Source: Myxococcus flavus
GTDB taxonomy: Bacteria > Myxococcota > Myxococcia > Myxococcales > Myxococcaceae
DNA: 64,000 nucleotides
Reading direction: 5' to 3'
Assembly: GCF_050038885.1 (NCBI RefSeq)
Contig: NZ_CP143624.1
Span: 1,984,001-2,048,000 of the forward strand
In this document: piece after piece, positions 17,772 through 26,797 of the stretch
Position numbering within the stretch: the stretch's first letter is position 1
Layout: every line of letters begins with the position of its first letter
The notes under the pieces: model-generated
What the model was told of the DNA's origin: nothing
The model's database searches: none
The model's input: the letters and a program-made list of their open reading frames with translations, nothing else
Translations under genes and position numbers: made by a program

Positions 17772-17809
17772 CGTGGCATTCGCTCCTTCGCCTCTATATA
17801 GCGACGGAC

Positions 17810-18880
17810 ATGGAACCGCTGTCTCTGCATTTTCTTCATGAGAAGGCGGGCGCCCGCTTCGGCGACGTGGGCGGCCGGGAAACCGTGGCCGGGTATGGAG
17901 ACACGGAGGGAGAGTACCGGGCCGCGAAGGCGTCCGTGGCCCTCCATGACGCCTCCTACCGCGAAACCCTCCGAATCACGGGAGAGGACCGGGTCTCCTT
18001 CCTACACGGGATGGTCACCCAGGAGGTGAACAACCTGCCCGTGGGCACCGCGGCCTACGCCGCCATGCTTACCGCCAAGGGGGCCATGGTGGCGGATGCC
18101 CGCATCCTCAAGCGGGAGTCGGACCTCCTGCTGGACCTGGAGCCCGGGACCGGCGCCAAGGTGCGGGAGTTCCTGGACAAATACCTCATTTCCGAAGACG
18201 CCGAGCTGCACGAGGCCACGGGAGAGCTGGCCCTGCTCCGGCTGCTCGGGCCCCGGACGGAAGCCGTCCTGTCCGCCGCCCTGGGCAGCCCCCATGCGCC
18301 GCTGTCGCACCACGCCACCCGGACGGCCACGCTGGCGGGCCAAGAGGTATGGCTGCTCGGCAGCGCCGCCACGGAAGCTCACGGGGTGGACGTGTGGGTG
18401 CCGCGCGCAGGGCTGGAAGCCGTCTGGCAGGCCCTGGCCACCGCTGGCGCCGCCCACGGCTTGACGCCGCTGGGCTACGAGGCCCTGGAGCTGCTGCGCG
18501 TGGAGGCCGGCGTGCCCCGGTACGGCCAGGACATGGTGGACACCACCATCCCGCTGGAAGCCAACCTGGCGAACGCCATCTCCTACAACAAGGGCTGCTA
18601 CATCGGGCAGGAGGTCATCGCCCGAGCCACCTTCCGCGGCCACATGAACCGCAAGCTGACGGGCCTGCTGCTGGGCGACGCGGACGTGGCCCCCGGCACC
18701 GAGCTGCGGCGAGGGGAGAAGAAGGTGGGCTGGCTGACCAGCGTGGTGCGGTCACCGGTGGCGGGCCAGCGGGTGGCCCTGGGCTATGTGCACCGGGACT
18801 CGCTGGAGCCGGGCACCGAGCTGACCCTGGCCGGGGGCCCCGCCACGGCGAAGGTGGCGGCCCTCCCCTTCTCCGCCTGA
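17810..18880 (+). CDS. ygfZ: YgfZ/GcvT-like folate-binding protein for Fe-S cluster maintenance
   Basis: 356-residue tetrahydrofolate-binding protein of the YgfZ group, which supports repair or assembly of certain Fe-S enzymes. The hallmark KGCYIGQEVIARATFRGH (K-G-C-Y-x-G-Q-E) lies at about residues 261-278. The N-terminal GcvT-type fold contains DRVSFLHGMVTQEVNNLP and YAAMLTAKGAMVADARI. The ATG at 17810 was chosen since it begins the family sequence; a TATATA lies about 13 bases upstream in the 38-bp divergent gap. The next gene follows after 25 bp. Confidence 0.93.
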   Translation: MEPLSLHFLHEKAGARFGDVGGRETVAGYGDTEGEYRAAKASVALHDASYRETLRITGEDRVSFLHGMVTQEVNNLPVGTAAYAAMLTAKGAMVADARILKRESDLLLDLEPGTGAKVREFLDKYLISEDAELHEATGELALLRLLGPRTEAVLSAALGSPHAPLSHHATRTATLAGQEVWLLGSAATEAHGVDVWVPRAGLEAVWQALATAGAAHGLTPLGYEALELLRVEAGVPRYGQDMVDTTIPLEANLANAISYNKGCYIGQEVIARATFRGHMNRKLTGLLLGDADVAPGTELRRGEKKVGWLTSVVRSPVAGQRVALGYVHRDSLEPGTELTLAGGPATAKVAALPFSA

Positions 18881-18905
18881 AGCAGTCCCAGCATACTGGT
18901 GAGCC

Positions 18906-19733
18906 ATGCCCACTGGCTCACCGAGCACCCTGCCTCGTCCCGCGCTGCTGCTCGCGGCGCTGTCCCTCCTCCTAACGACGGGCTGCTTCGACGTCCAGCA
19001 GGACCTCTGGATTGAGCCGGGCGGCTCGGCGCGGCTGGTGGTCGACATGGGCCTGCCCAAGTCAGTCACGGCCCTGGCGCGGCTGGGCGGCGCGACGGAC
19101 GCCAAGGCGCAGCTGCTCGCGAGCGCGCGCGAAGCCGAGCAGGCGCTGCGCGAGGACCCGGAGGTCACCCAGGTGATGCTCCGGGACTACGAACAGGAGG
19201 GACAGGTCCATCTCGTCTATGACGTGACGGTGAAGGACGTCACCCGCCTCCCGGACCTCTACCGCCGCGCCGCCGAGAAGCATGCAGCGGGCCAGCAAGC
19301 GCCGAAGGACGCGTGGGACTTCCGCATCGAGCGCCAGGGCGGGAACTACGTCTACACCCAGCGCTTCCACCCGGAGAAGGCCCTTGTCACGCCTCCGGTC
19401 GGCACGGGCGACGAAGCCACGGACCAGGCGGCCCGGGAGCTCGCGAAGGGCATGGCGAAGGCGATGCTCGTCAACAACCGCCTCACCCTCCGTATCCACG
19501 GCCCCGGCATCGGCGAGACGAACGGCACGGTGAACGAGCAGAAGAACACCGTGGAGTGGAAGCTCAACCTGGCGGAGCTGATGGACGCGCCCGCCGAGGG
19601 CCGCGAGTTCCGCGCCGTCGTCCACGACGGCGAGCCGCTCTGGCTGTGGCCGGTGGTGCTGGGCGTGCCCCTCGCGGTGCTGCTGCTGGCCGTCACCGCC
19701 GCTCGGAAGCGGCGCGCGGCCGTCGTCAGATAA
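18906..19733 (+). CDS. Lipoprotein with C-terminal membrane anchor (LppM-like)
   Basis: 275-residue lipoprotein. The signal peptide ends with LLTTGC (Cys near residue 27), followed by FDVQQDLWIEPGGSARLVVDMGLP. That pattern is common in lipoproteins of the LppM/DUF3153 type, which start with a strand-rich domain. The middle is charged and helical. A hydrophobic segment near residues 246-264 (LWLWPVVLGVPLAVLLLAVTA) with a positive tail adds a C-terminal anchor, so the protein is tethered at both ends. Function unknown. It follows ygfZ by 25 bp and may be cotranscribed. Confidence 0.78.
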   Translation: MPTGSPSTLPRPALLLAALSLLLTTGCFDVQQDLWIEPGGSARLVVDMGLPKSVTALARLGGATDAKAQLLASAREAEQALREDPEVTQVMLRDYEQEGQVHLVYDVTVKDVTRLPDLYRRAAEKHAAGQQAPKDAWDFRIERQGGNYVYTQRFHPEKALVTPPVGTGDEATDQAARELAKGMAKAMLVNNRLTLRIHGPGIGETNGTVNEQKNTVEWKLNLAELMDAPAEGREFRAVVHDGEPLWLWPVVLGVPLAVLLLAVTAARKRRAAVVR

Positions 19734-19845
19734 CGCCCTCCCCCTGACGCGCCTGTCGCGGCAGGACGGCCACACCTGTCGCCTCACCACAGTCATTCCA
19801 AGAGCTTCGCGCTGGAACGGACCTTGCTGAAGCGAGCGTCCGGGC

Positions 19846-21342
19846 ATGAAACGCGCGGCCTCGCTGACATGGCTGTCCTTCCTCACCGGCACGACCGTCA
19901 TGGCGTCGGAGATGGCGGCATCCCGACTGGTGGCGCCCTACTTCGGCAGCAGCACACCCGTCTGGGCCGCGCTCATCTCCCTGGTGCTGGGGGGCATGGC
20001 CCTGGGGGCGCACCTGGGAGGCCGCGCGGCGGACCGGACCGAAAGCCTGAGGCCCCTGCTGAGCGCGCTCTGCCTCTGCGCGCTCACCCTGGCCCTGCTG
20101 CCCTTCCTCGCGCGGGCGCTGCTGCCCGGCGCCACGGCCGCGTTGATGGGAGGACGCCTGGCGGAGGCGCTCGGGCGCGTGGCCCTGCTCGTCCTGGTGG
20201 CGCTGCCGCCCCTGCTGGTGCTGGGCGCCGTGGGGCCCTACGTGCTGCGCGTGGGACTGGCGGGCGTGGCGTCGGCGGGCGCGCACGCGGGTCGGCTGTC
20301 GTCGGCCTCTACCCTGGGCAGCATCGCGGGGACGCTGCTGGCGGCCTTCGTCGTGCTACCCCTGCTGGGCACCGCGCGCACCATGGCGCTCTTCGCGGCG
20401 GTGCTGGGGCTCACGGCTTCGTGGCGCCTGGGGTGGCGTTGGCGGCTTCCCACGGTGGGCGTGCCCGTGGCGGCCCTCGCCCTGGGCGTCCACGCCCTCC
20501 CCCGCAGCCCCGAGGCCGTGGAGGTGGCCGAGTCTCCCTACGCCTTCATCCAGGTGCTGAAGGACGCTCGCGGCACCCGCGCGCTCGTGTTCGATGAAGG
20601 CTACGCGGTGCAGAGCATCCACAGGCCCGGCCTGCCCGTGCGCGGAGAGGTCTTCGGCCACTACCTGCTGGCCCCCGCCATGGCCCAGACAGCGCCCCAG
20701 GCGCCGCGCGTCCTGGTCCTGGGGCTGGGCGCGGGCACGAGCGCCCGGGGCCTGCGGGAGACGTACCCGGGCGCGGAGGTGGTGGGCGTGGAGCTGGACG
20801 CGGAGGTGGTGCGGCTGGGCCGTGAGCACTTCGACCTGCCCGCCGAGGTGGAAGTCCACATCGGCGACGCCCGCGCCTTCCTGACGAGCGACGCACGCCA
20901 GTACGACGTCATCCTCGTCGACGCGTTCCGCTTCCCCTACGTCCCCTTCCACCTGACGACGCGCGAGTTCGCCGCCGCGGTGGCCTCGCGCCTGAAGCCC
21001 GGGGGCGTGGCCTGCTTCAACGTGGGGCGCTACCAGCAGGAGCGCGCGGTGGTGGAGGCCCTGGGCGCCACGCTGGCCACCGTCTTCCCGGAGGTCCAGG
21101 CCGCCGACGCGCTCAACCACAGCAACACGCTGCTCTTCGCCGGAGCCCCGGGGCTCGGGGAGCGATTGGCGGCGCGCACACCGTCACTTCCCGCGTCCCT
21201 GCGCCCGCTGGCGGAGCGCGTGGCCGGAGAGCTGAAGCCGGTGCCCGCGGGCGAGCCCCTGACGGACGACAAGGCCCCGGTGGAGCTGCTCACGGACGCC
21301 ATCCTCCTGCGGGCCTTCTCGAGTGGGAAGGGGCTCCCATGA
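19846..21342 (+). CDS. Fused MFS-like membrane/spermidine synthase-type protein
   Basis: 498-residue protein. The N-terminal 215 residues form about seven membrane helices, beginning with LTWLSFLTGTTVMASEMAASRLVAPYFG, which is typical of this fused family. The C-terminal half is a spermidine synthase/methyltransferase-like Rossmann fold: LGLGAGTSARGLRE is the nucleotide loop, VVGVELDAEV the acidic strand end, IGDARAFL and DVILVDAFRFPYVPFHLTT the catalytic-side loops. The canonical polyamine-synthase Asp-tyrosine pair is not clear, so the group transferred is unknown. The stop overlaps the next gene (ATGA), making a three-gene unit with two small downstream genes. Confidence 0.87.
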   Translation: MKRAASLTWLSFLTGTTVMASEMAASRLVAPYFGSSTPVWAALISLVLGGMALGAHLGGRAADRTESLRPLLSALCLCALTLALLPFLARALLPGATAALMGGRLAEALGRVALLVLVALPPLLVLGAVGPYVLRVGLAGVASAGAHAGRLSSASTLGSIAGTLLAAFVVLPLLGTARTMALFAAVLGLTASWRLGWRWRLPTVGVPVAALALGVHALPRSPEAVEVAESPYAFIQVLKDARGTRALVFDEGYAVQSIHRPGLPVRGEVFGHYLLAPAMAQTAPQAPRVLVLGLGAGTSARGLRETYPGAEVVGVELDAEVVRLGREHFDLPAEVEVHIGDARAFLTSDARQYDVILVDAFRFPYVPFHLTTREFAAAVASRLKPGGVACFNVGRYQQERAVVEALGATLATVFPEVQAADALNHSNTLLFAGAPGLGERLAARTPSLPASLRPLAERVAGELKPVPAGEPLTDDKAPVELLTDAILLRAFSSGKGLP

Positions 21343-21797
21343 GGCGCCTGCCCGCCATGCCGGAGTTCCTCGCGCCGCTGCCGCTGTGCGCGGTGGCGCT
21401 GATGGCGGTGAACGACCGCTGGCTCAAGCCCACCTTCCACAACGCCCTCACCGGCAAGCTGTCCGACGTCGCCATCTGCTTCTTCCTGCCGCTCTACGTG
21501 TCCGCGCTGCTGGCGCTGGTGACACGCTGGCCCAGGGCGCGCAGGGTGGCCGTGGGCGCGGGCTTCACCGTGTGCCTCTTCACCGCGCTCAAGGTGTCCC
21601 AGCCCGCCGCGGACCTCTTCTGCGCGCTGCTGCGCCCCCTGGGCGCGCCGCTCGGCCTCTCGCGCTTCCAGGCCTGGGCCGACCCCACCGACCTCGTCAC
21701 GCTGCCGCTCGTCTGGGCCGCGGTGCACTACAGCCGCGCCACCTCCCGCCAGCAGCCATCCACCCCCGCCTCAACCCCCACTGGAGTCACCGCGTGA
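21339..21797 (+). CDS. Small four-helix membrane protein
   Basis: 152-residue hydrophobic protein not recognised to family level. It has about four membrane stretches (LAPLPLCAVALMAVNDRW, VAICFFLPLYVSALLALV, RVAVGAGFTVCLFTALKVS, and a weaker one near 125-135). A conserved-looking LTGKLSDVAICF segment lies before the second helix. It is coupled to the fused spermidine synthase by an ATGA overlap and to the next gene by a GTGA overlap, so all three should be made together at the inner membrane. Confidence 0.75.
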   Translation: MRRLPAMPEFLAPLPLCAVALMAVNDRWLKPTFHNALTGKLSDVAICFFLPLYVSALLALVTRWPRARRVAVGAGFTVCLFTALKVSQPAADLFCALLRPLGAPLGLSRFQAWADPTDLVTLPLVWAAVHYSRATSRQQPSTPASTPTGVTA

Positions 21798-22262
21798 AAG
21801 CCCTGCTGATGAACCTCGCGACCGCGGCCGTGCTCGTCATGACCGCCCTGCTGCTCGTCGCGGACTCGGCCAAGGAATGCTCCCACTCGGCCCAGGACGT
21901 CACCTTCGACGTGGGCCACAACACCTGCGGGCTGCCGGGCATCCTCCGGGTGAGCACGGCCGAGGCCCAGTGCGTCCTCGACGTGGAGGTGGACGAGCGG
22001 ACGGGCCTCCCAGCGGCTGGAGACGTCTACGGAGGCGCCGTGGACCTCCGGCAAGGCAACAACTGGTACCTGGCGGATACGAACGTCTTCATCACCCTGA
22101 GCGCGGACGGGGGCACCCTGCCCACGGACGCGGGCAGCGGAAGGAGCGTCGAGGTCAACCGCACCTGCGAGGTGCTGCCCGAGGGCGAGGTCCTCCGGCT
22201 GAGGTGCACCGCGCGCAAGGCGGACCTCGCCAACGAGCAGGTGCATGCCTGCGAGGCCATCC

Positions 22263-22276
<14 letters not shown>
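21794..22276 (+). CDS. Secreted or membrane-anchored Cys-containing protein of unknown function
   Basis: 160-residue protein starting with a GTG at 21794 that overlaps the previous stop (GTGA). An N-terminal hydrophobic stretch (LLMNLATAAVLVMTALLLVA) is a signal peptide or anchor. The rest has six or seven cysteines (ECSHSA, HNTCGLPG, QCVLDVEV, RTCEVL, LRCTARK, HACEAIL), suggesting disulfides in the periplasm. It is not recognised. Its stop lies inside the end of the convergent chrA gene, giving a 14-bp overlap. Confidence 0.7.
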
Positions 22277-23468
<1,192 letters not shown>

Positions 23469-23795
23469 GGGCGTCAGCGGCCCCCTACTGCGCTGGCGCG
23501 GTTCACCGGCGAGGTCAGCGCCGAAAGGTCGCCGCGCGGAAGCGGGGCTGCTCGCCTGGGCACCGCGCCTCCCCAAGCGCGCCGGCACGGCACGCCCGAA
23601 CTGGCATGGAGGACGACAGGTCGCCGCACGGAAGCCAGGGAGCGTGAATGCGCGTTGAGCGTCCCGCGGCGCGCGGGCGTGGCCCACCAGAGCCAGGCCG
23701 CCACCACCTGGTCACCGGGCAGCGCCCATGCGCGCCGACCGGCGCACGGTCCAGACGGCGGCCGCGCCCGGACAGGCACGTCCGCCCCAGGAGGC
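23469..23795. other. Intergenic region between chrA and maiA
   Basis: 327 bp with no supported gene. It contains an 18-bp direct repeat with one mismatch (AGGTCGCCGCGCGGAAGC at 23526-23543; 23618-23635), 92 bp apart, which might be a regulatory or duplicated element. The chrA promoter must lie in the left part. No tRNA or clear terminator was seen. Confidence 0.5.
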
Positions 23796-24455
23796 TCAGG
23801 CGGGAACCGCATCCGGCTGTCGGTCGGGGTGGGCTGCCTGGAAGGCCGGCAACGCCTGGCACTCGGACTCGATGCGCAGCAGCGTGGGGTACGGCGCCAG
23901 GTCCACGCCGAAGCGGCGCGCCCCGTAGAGCTGCGGCACCAGGCACACGTCCGCGAGCGACACCGTGTCCCCCACGCAGAAGCGCCCGGCGGTGAGCTGC
24001 ACCGCCGCCTCGAGCGCCTCCAGGCCCCGCGCGTTCCAGTAGGCCGACCACGCCTTGTCGTCCGCGTGCAGCTCCTGCTTCACACGCTGCATCACGGACA
24101 GGTTCTGCAGGGGCTGGATGCCGGAGTTCACCATCTCCGCCAGCATCCGTGACCGGGCGCGCAGGTACGCGTCCGCGGGCAGCAGCGCGGGCGCCGGGAA
24201 GCGCTCCTCCAGGTACTCCAGCACTGGCAGCGACTGGGAGAGGCGGCGCGCCGTGCCGTCCGCCTCCGTCCACTCCAGCGTGGGCAGCGTGCGCATGGGA
24301 TTGACCGCCCGGTACGCGGCGCCGTTCTGCTCCCCGCCATCCTTCACCAGGTGCACCGGGACGTAGTCGAACTTCAGCCCCTTCAGGTGCAGGCCGATGC
24401 GCACCCGCCACGACGCCGAGGAGCGCCAGTAGCTGTAGAGCCGAAGGCCCGTCAT
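23796..24455 (-). CDS. maiA: Maleylacetoacetate isomerase (zeta-class glutathione transferase)
   Basis: 219-residue zeta-class GST that isomerises maleylacetoacetate to fumarylacetoacetate using glutathione, the penultimate step of tyrosine/homogentisate breakdown. The signature SYWRSSASWRVRIGLHLKGL (residues 8-27) carries the SSxSxRVRI active-site motif. NPMRTLPTLEW and LSQSLPVLEYLEE form the glutathione site, with the Q-S pair typical of zeta GSTs. The C-terminal helical domain has GDTVSLADVCLVPQL. It overlaps the upstream fumarylacetoacetase-like gene by 4 bases (ATGA). Confidence 0.93.
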   Translation of the reverse strand: MTGLRLYSYWRSSASWRVRIGLHLKGLKFDYVPVHLVKDGGEQNGAAYRAVNPMRTLPTLEWTEADGTARRLSQSLPVLEYLEERFPAPALLPADAYLRARSRMLAEMVNSGIQPLQNLSVMQRVKQELHADDKAWSAYWNARGLEALEAAVQLTAGRFCVGDTVSLADVCLVPQLYGARRFGVDLAPYPTLLRIESECQALPAFQAAHPDRQPDAVPA

Positions 24456-25432
24456 GGCCCCTTCACCACCTTCTGGGAGATGCGGCCGAACACGCTGCGG
24501 CCCTCGGCATCCAGCATCTCGATGTCGATGGTGTCGCCCGGCTTCATGAACGGCGTCTTGGGCGCGCCCTGCTCAATCGTCTCAATCATGCGGCGCTCGG
24601 CCAGGCAGGAGATGCCCCGCTCGCGGTCCGCGTTGGACACCGTGCCGCTGCCCAGGATGGTGCCCGCCGTGAAGCTGCGCGTCTTGCTGATGTGCTGGAT
24701 GAGGTCGAAGAAGGAGAAGTGCATCTCCGGGCCCGCATCCGTGTCGCCCACCTGCTGCCCGTTGAGCACCGAGCGCAGCCGCAGGTGGATGCGCCCGTCG
24801 TGCCACGCCGCGCCCAGCTCGTCCGGCGTCACGGCGAAGGGGCTGAAGGCCGTGGCCGGCTTGCTCTGGAAGAAGCCGAAGCCCTTGGCGAGCTCGTTGG
24901 GGATGAGGTTGCGCAACGACACGTCGTTGGCCAGCATCAGCAGCTTGACGTGACGCGCCGCATCCGCCGCCTTCGTGCCCTGCGGCGTGTCGCCGAGGAT
25001 GGCGCAGACCTCGCCCTCAAAGTCCAGGCCCCAGGCCTCGTCGGCCAGCGGGATGTCCGCGGTGGGCGCCAGGAAGTCACCGGAGCCGCCCTGGTACACC
25101 AGCGGGTCCGTCTTCAACGTCTCCGGAGGCTCGGCGCCGCGCGCCTTGCGCACCAGGATGACGTGGTTGAGGTACGCGCTGCCGTCCACCCACTCGTACG
25201 CGCGCGGCAGCGGCGCCAGCAGCGCGCTGATATCCAGCGGCCGGCTCTGCACCGTGCCCGCTTCCAGTTGGGCGTCCAGCGCGCGCAGTTGAGGCTCCTT
25301 CGCCTCCCAGTCGTCCAGCGCGGCTTGCAGCGTGAGCGCCACGTTGGTGGCCAGCGCATAGGCTGAGTTGTCCCGCTTGACGACGATGAGGCGGCCGTCA
25401 CGCGTTCCGTCCTTGAGCGTCGCGAGCTTCAA
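24452..25432 (-). CDS. Fumarylacetoacetate hydrolase family protein
   Basis: 326-residue FAH-family hydrolase; with maiA next door the likely reaction is fumarylacetoacetate to fumarate plus acetoacetate. The metal-binding acidic residues can be seen in GLDFEGEVCAILGDTP and in the late FTAGTILGSGTVSN region that closes the active site. The C-terminal PGDTIDIEMLDAEGRSVFG is standard. The reading frame begins with a TTG codon at 25432 that matches the family N-terminus (M/L-KLATLKDG), preceded by AGGGAG. The unit order is hydrolase then maiA. The role in tyrosine catabolism is inferred from context. Confidence 0.88.
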   Translation of the reverse strand: MKLATLKDGTRDGRLIVVKRDNSAYALATNVALTLQAALDDWEAKEPQLRALDAQLEAGTVQSRPLDISALLAPLPRAYEWVDGSAYLNHVILVRKARGAEPPETLKTDPLVYQGGSGDFLAPTADIPLADEAWGLDFEGEVCAILGDTPQGTKAADAARHVKLLMLANDVSLRNLIPNELAKGFGFFQSKPATAFSPFAVTPDELGAAWHDGRIHLRLRSVLNGQQVGDTDAGPEMHFSFFDLIQHISKTRSFTAGTILGSGTVSNADRERGISCLAERRMIETIEQGAPKTPFMKPGDTIDIEMLDAEGRSVFGRISQKVVKGP

Positions 25433-25723
25433 TGCCGGGCTCCCTGGCGGCCTCTGAGGAAAACGGCCGGGCCGCCTCGTGTGTCAGGGCTTTTCCGCCG
25501 GGGCTCCAGGGGTGTCAAGCAAGACGGACACGCGACACCGGAGAAATGCGAACGGCCGACACGTCACGCACATGCCCTCACGCGCCGACGCGCACCGACG
25601 CCACAACGAGGGGTGCCCGCTGCGAGAAGTGGCGCTTCAAGCACGCCGCCGCGGCGCCGGCTCGCCCGCAAAAGGAAACGCACGGGCGGAACCGGCCGCC
25701 CGTGCGCTCCCTGCTTCCTTCAC
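25433..25723. other. Intergenic region upstream of the fumarylacetoacetase-like gene
   Basis: 291 bp without a supported gene. It must contain the promoter of the hydrolase/maiA pair at its left end. I see no conserved ORF, tRNA or obvious hairpin. Confidence 0.4.
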
Positions 25724-26089
25724 TCACGACCGGAGCGGATTCACGGCCTCCGGGCAATGCCAGTACGTGTACTCGCAGATCTCCCGCTCGGCGTCGCAGG
25801 GCACCTGGATGATGGAGATGGCCTCGCAGGGGTGGCGGGGCGTCTTGCTGTCGCCTCCGCCCCTCGTGCGGCCTTCGTCGGGGACCTCCTGCGCCGAGGA
25901 TGGCGGCGCCACCACGGCATGGTTGCCTGGAACGGCCGCGCTCCGGGCGGGGCCTCGGCCCTTGCGAGAAGTCCCGCGCGAGTCCGGGCGCGACTCCTGC
26001 GTTGGAACCACCGGCGGCGCCGACTCCACCGGCAGCAGCCCCGGAGCGGCGCCCAGCACCGCACCCAGGACGTACGACATCGTGTTCAT
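25724..26089 (-). CDS. Small probable secreted hypothetical protein
   Basis: 121-residue protein not recognised. Residues 1-23 (MNTMSYVLGAVLGAAPGLL) could be a signal peptide, but it is short of positive charge. Residues 25-85 are a Pro/Arg/Ser linker. The C-terminal 40 residues hold three cysteines (HPCEAIS, VPCDAERE, HWHCPEA-like) and a stop after NPLRS. The frame has plausible codon bias but no strong RBS, so I am unsure it is real. Confidence 0.45.
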   Translation of the reverse strand: MNTMSYVLGAVLGAAPGLLPVESAPPVVPTQESRPDSRGTSRKGRGPARSAAVPGNHAVVAPPSSAQEVPDEGRTRGGGDSKTPRHPCEAISIIQVPCDAEREICEYTYWHCPEAVNPLRS

Positions 26090-26305
26090 GAATCCCCCTC
26101 GCCGGCTGCCACCGCCAGCGCACCCCTTCGGCGCGCCGGTACCGGAGCAGCGGCAGGGACGTCAGTACCAGGTGGGTCTGACATTCCCGGCCCTTCGGGA
26201 CAGGGCCGAAGACAGGTGCCGTCGGCGGTGCATCCTGCCCCCCGCTCTAGACGTGTCACCCATGGCGGCTAGGATGGCGCGCCCCGCCCGGAGCCTGTCA
26301 CCGTC

Positions 26306-26683
26306 ATGCCATTCCAGATCACCGTTCACTCGCAGGACCGCATCCTCGAGGTCGTCTATCCCCCGCAGGTCACCACCGCGGACCTGACCGAGTACCTGGC
26401 CGACGTGAAGAAGGCCATCACCGACCTCGCCGGTGAATGGTCCGCCCTGGTGGATCAGTCCCAGCTGCGGGTGATGCCCAGTGACGTGGTGACGGCCATG
26501 GCCAGCCTCAACGCCTACGCCCAGCTCCACGGCATGAAGCGCTCGGCCCGGGTCGTCAGTGACGCGCCCTCCGGCCTCCAGGCCTGGCGCATGACGAAGC
26601 GGGCCATGCTGAGCATCCCCACCCGCACCTTCGAGACCCGGGCGGACGCCCTCCAGTGGCTGCGAAACCCCGACGCGGATTGA
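26306..26683 (+). CDS. STAS/SpoIIAA-like single-domain protein
   Basis: 125-residue protein with an alternating strand-helix pattern: ITVHSQDRILEVVYPPQVT, TEYLADVKKAITDLAGEWSALVDQSQLRV, TAMASLNAYAQLHGMKRSARVV. This resembles the STAS/SpoIIAA-like fold of small regulatory proteins. No phosphorylatable Ser in the usual loop can be assigned with confidence. It has no signal or membrane segment. Another single-domain protein of similar type is at 40640-41098. It lies alone between a convergent small gene and a secreted protease. Confidence 0.68.
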   Translation: MPFQITVHSQDRILEVVYPPQVTTADLTEYLADVKKAITDLAGEWSALVDQSQLRVMPSDVVTAMASLNAYAQLHGMKRSARVVSDAPSGLQAWRMTKRAMLSIPTRTFETRADALQWLRNPDAD

Positions 26684-26797
26684 GGCGCGCCAGGTCTGTC
26701 CGCCAGCAGACAGCAGGAACGCCTTTTTTCACCTATATTGCGGCGGCCCGCCCCTGAAGGGGGTGGGCCTCACATCTCCCGTAGGAGTGGTCGTCTC

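Noticed and set aside
17795..17802. TATATA as a definite promoter for ygfZ
   Set aside because: A -10-like box is present but no matching -35 was found in the 38-bp gap, so it was not listed as a feature.
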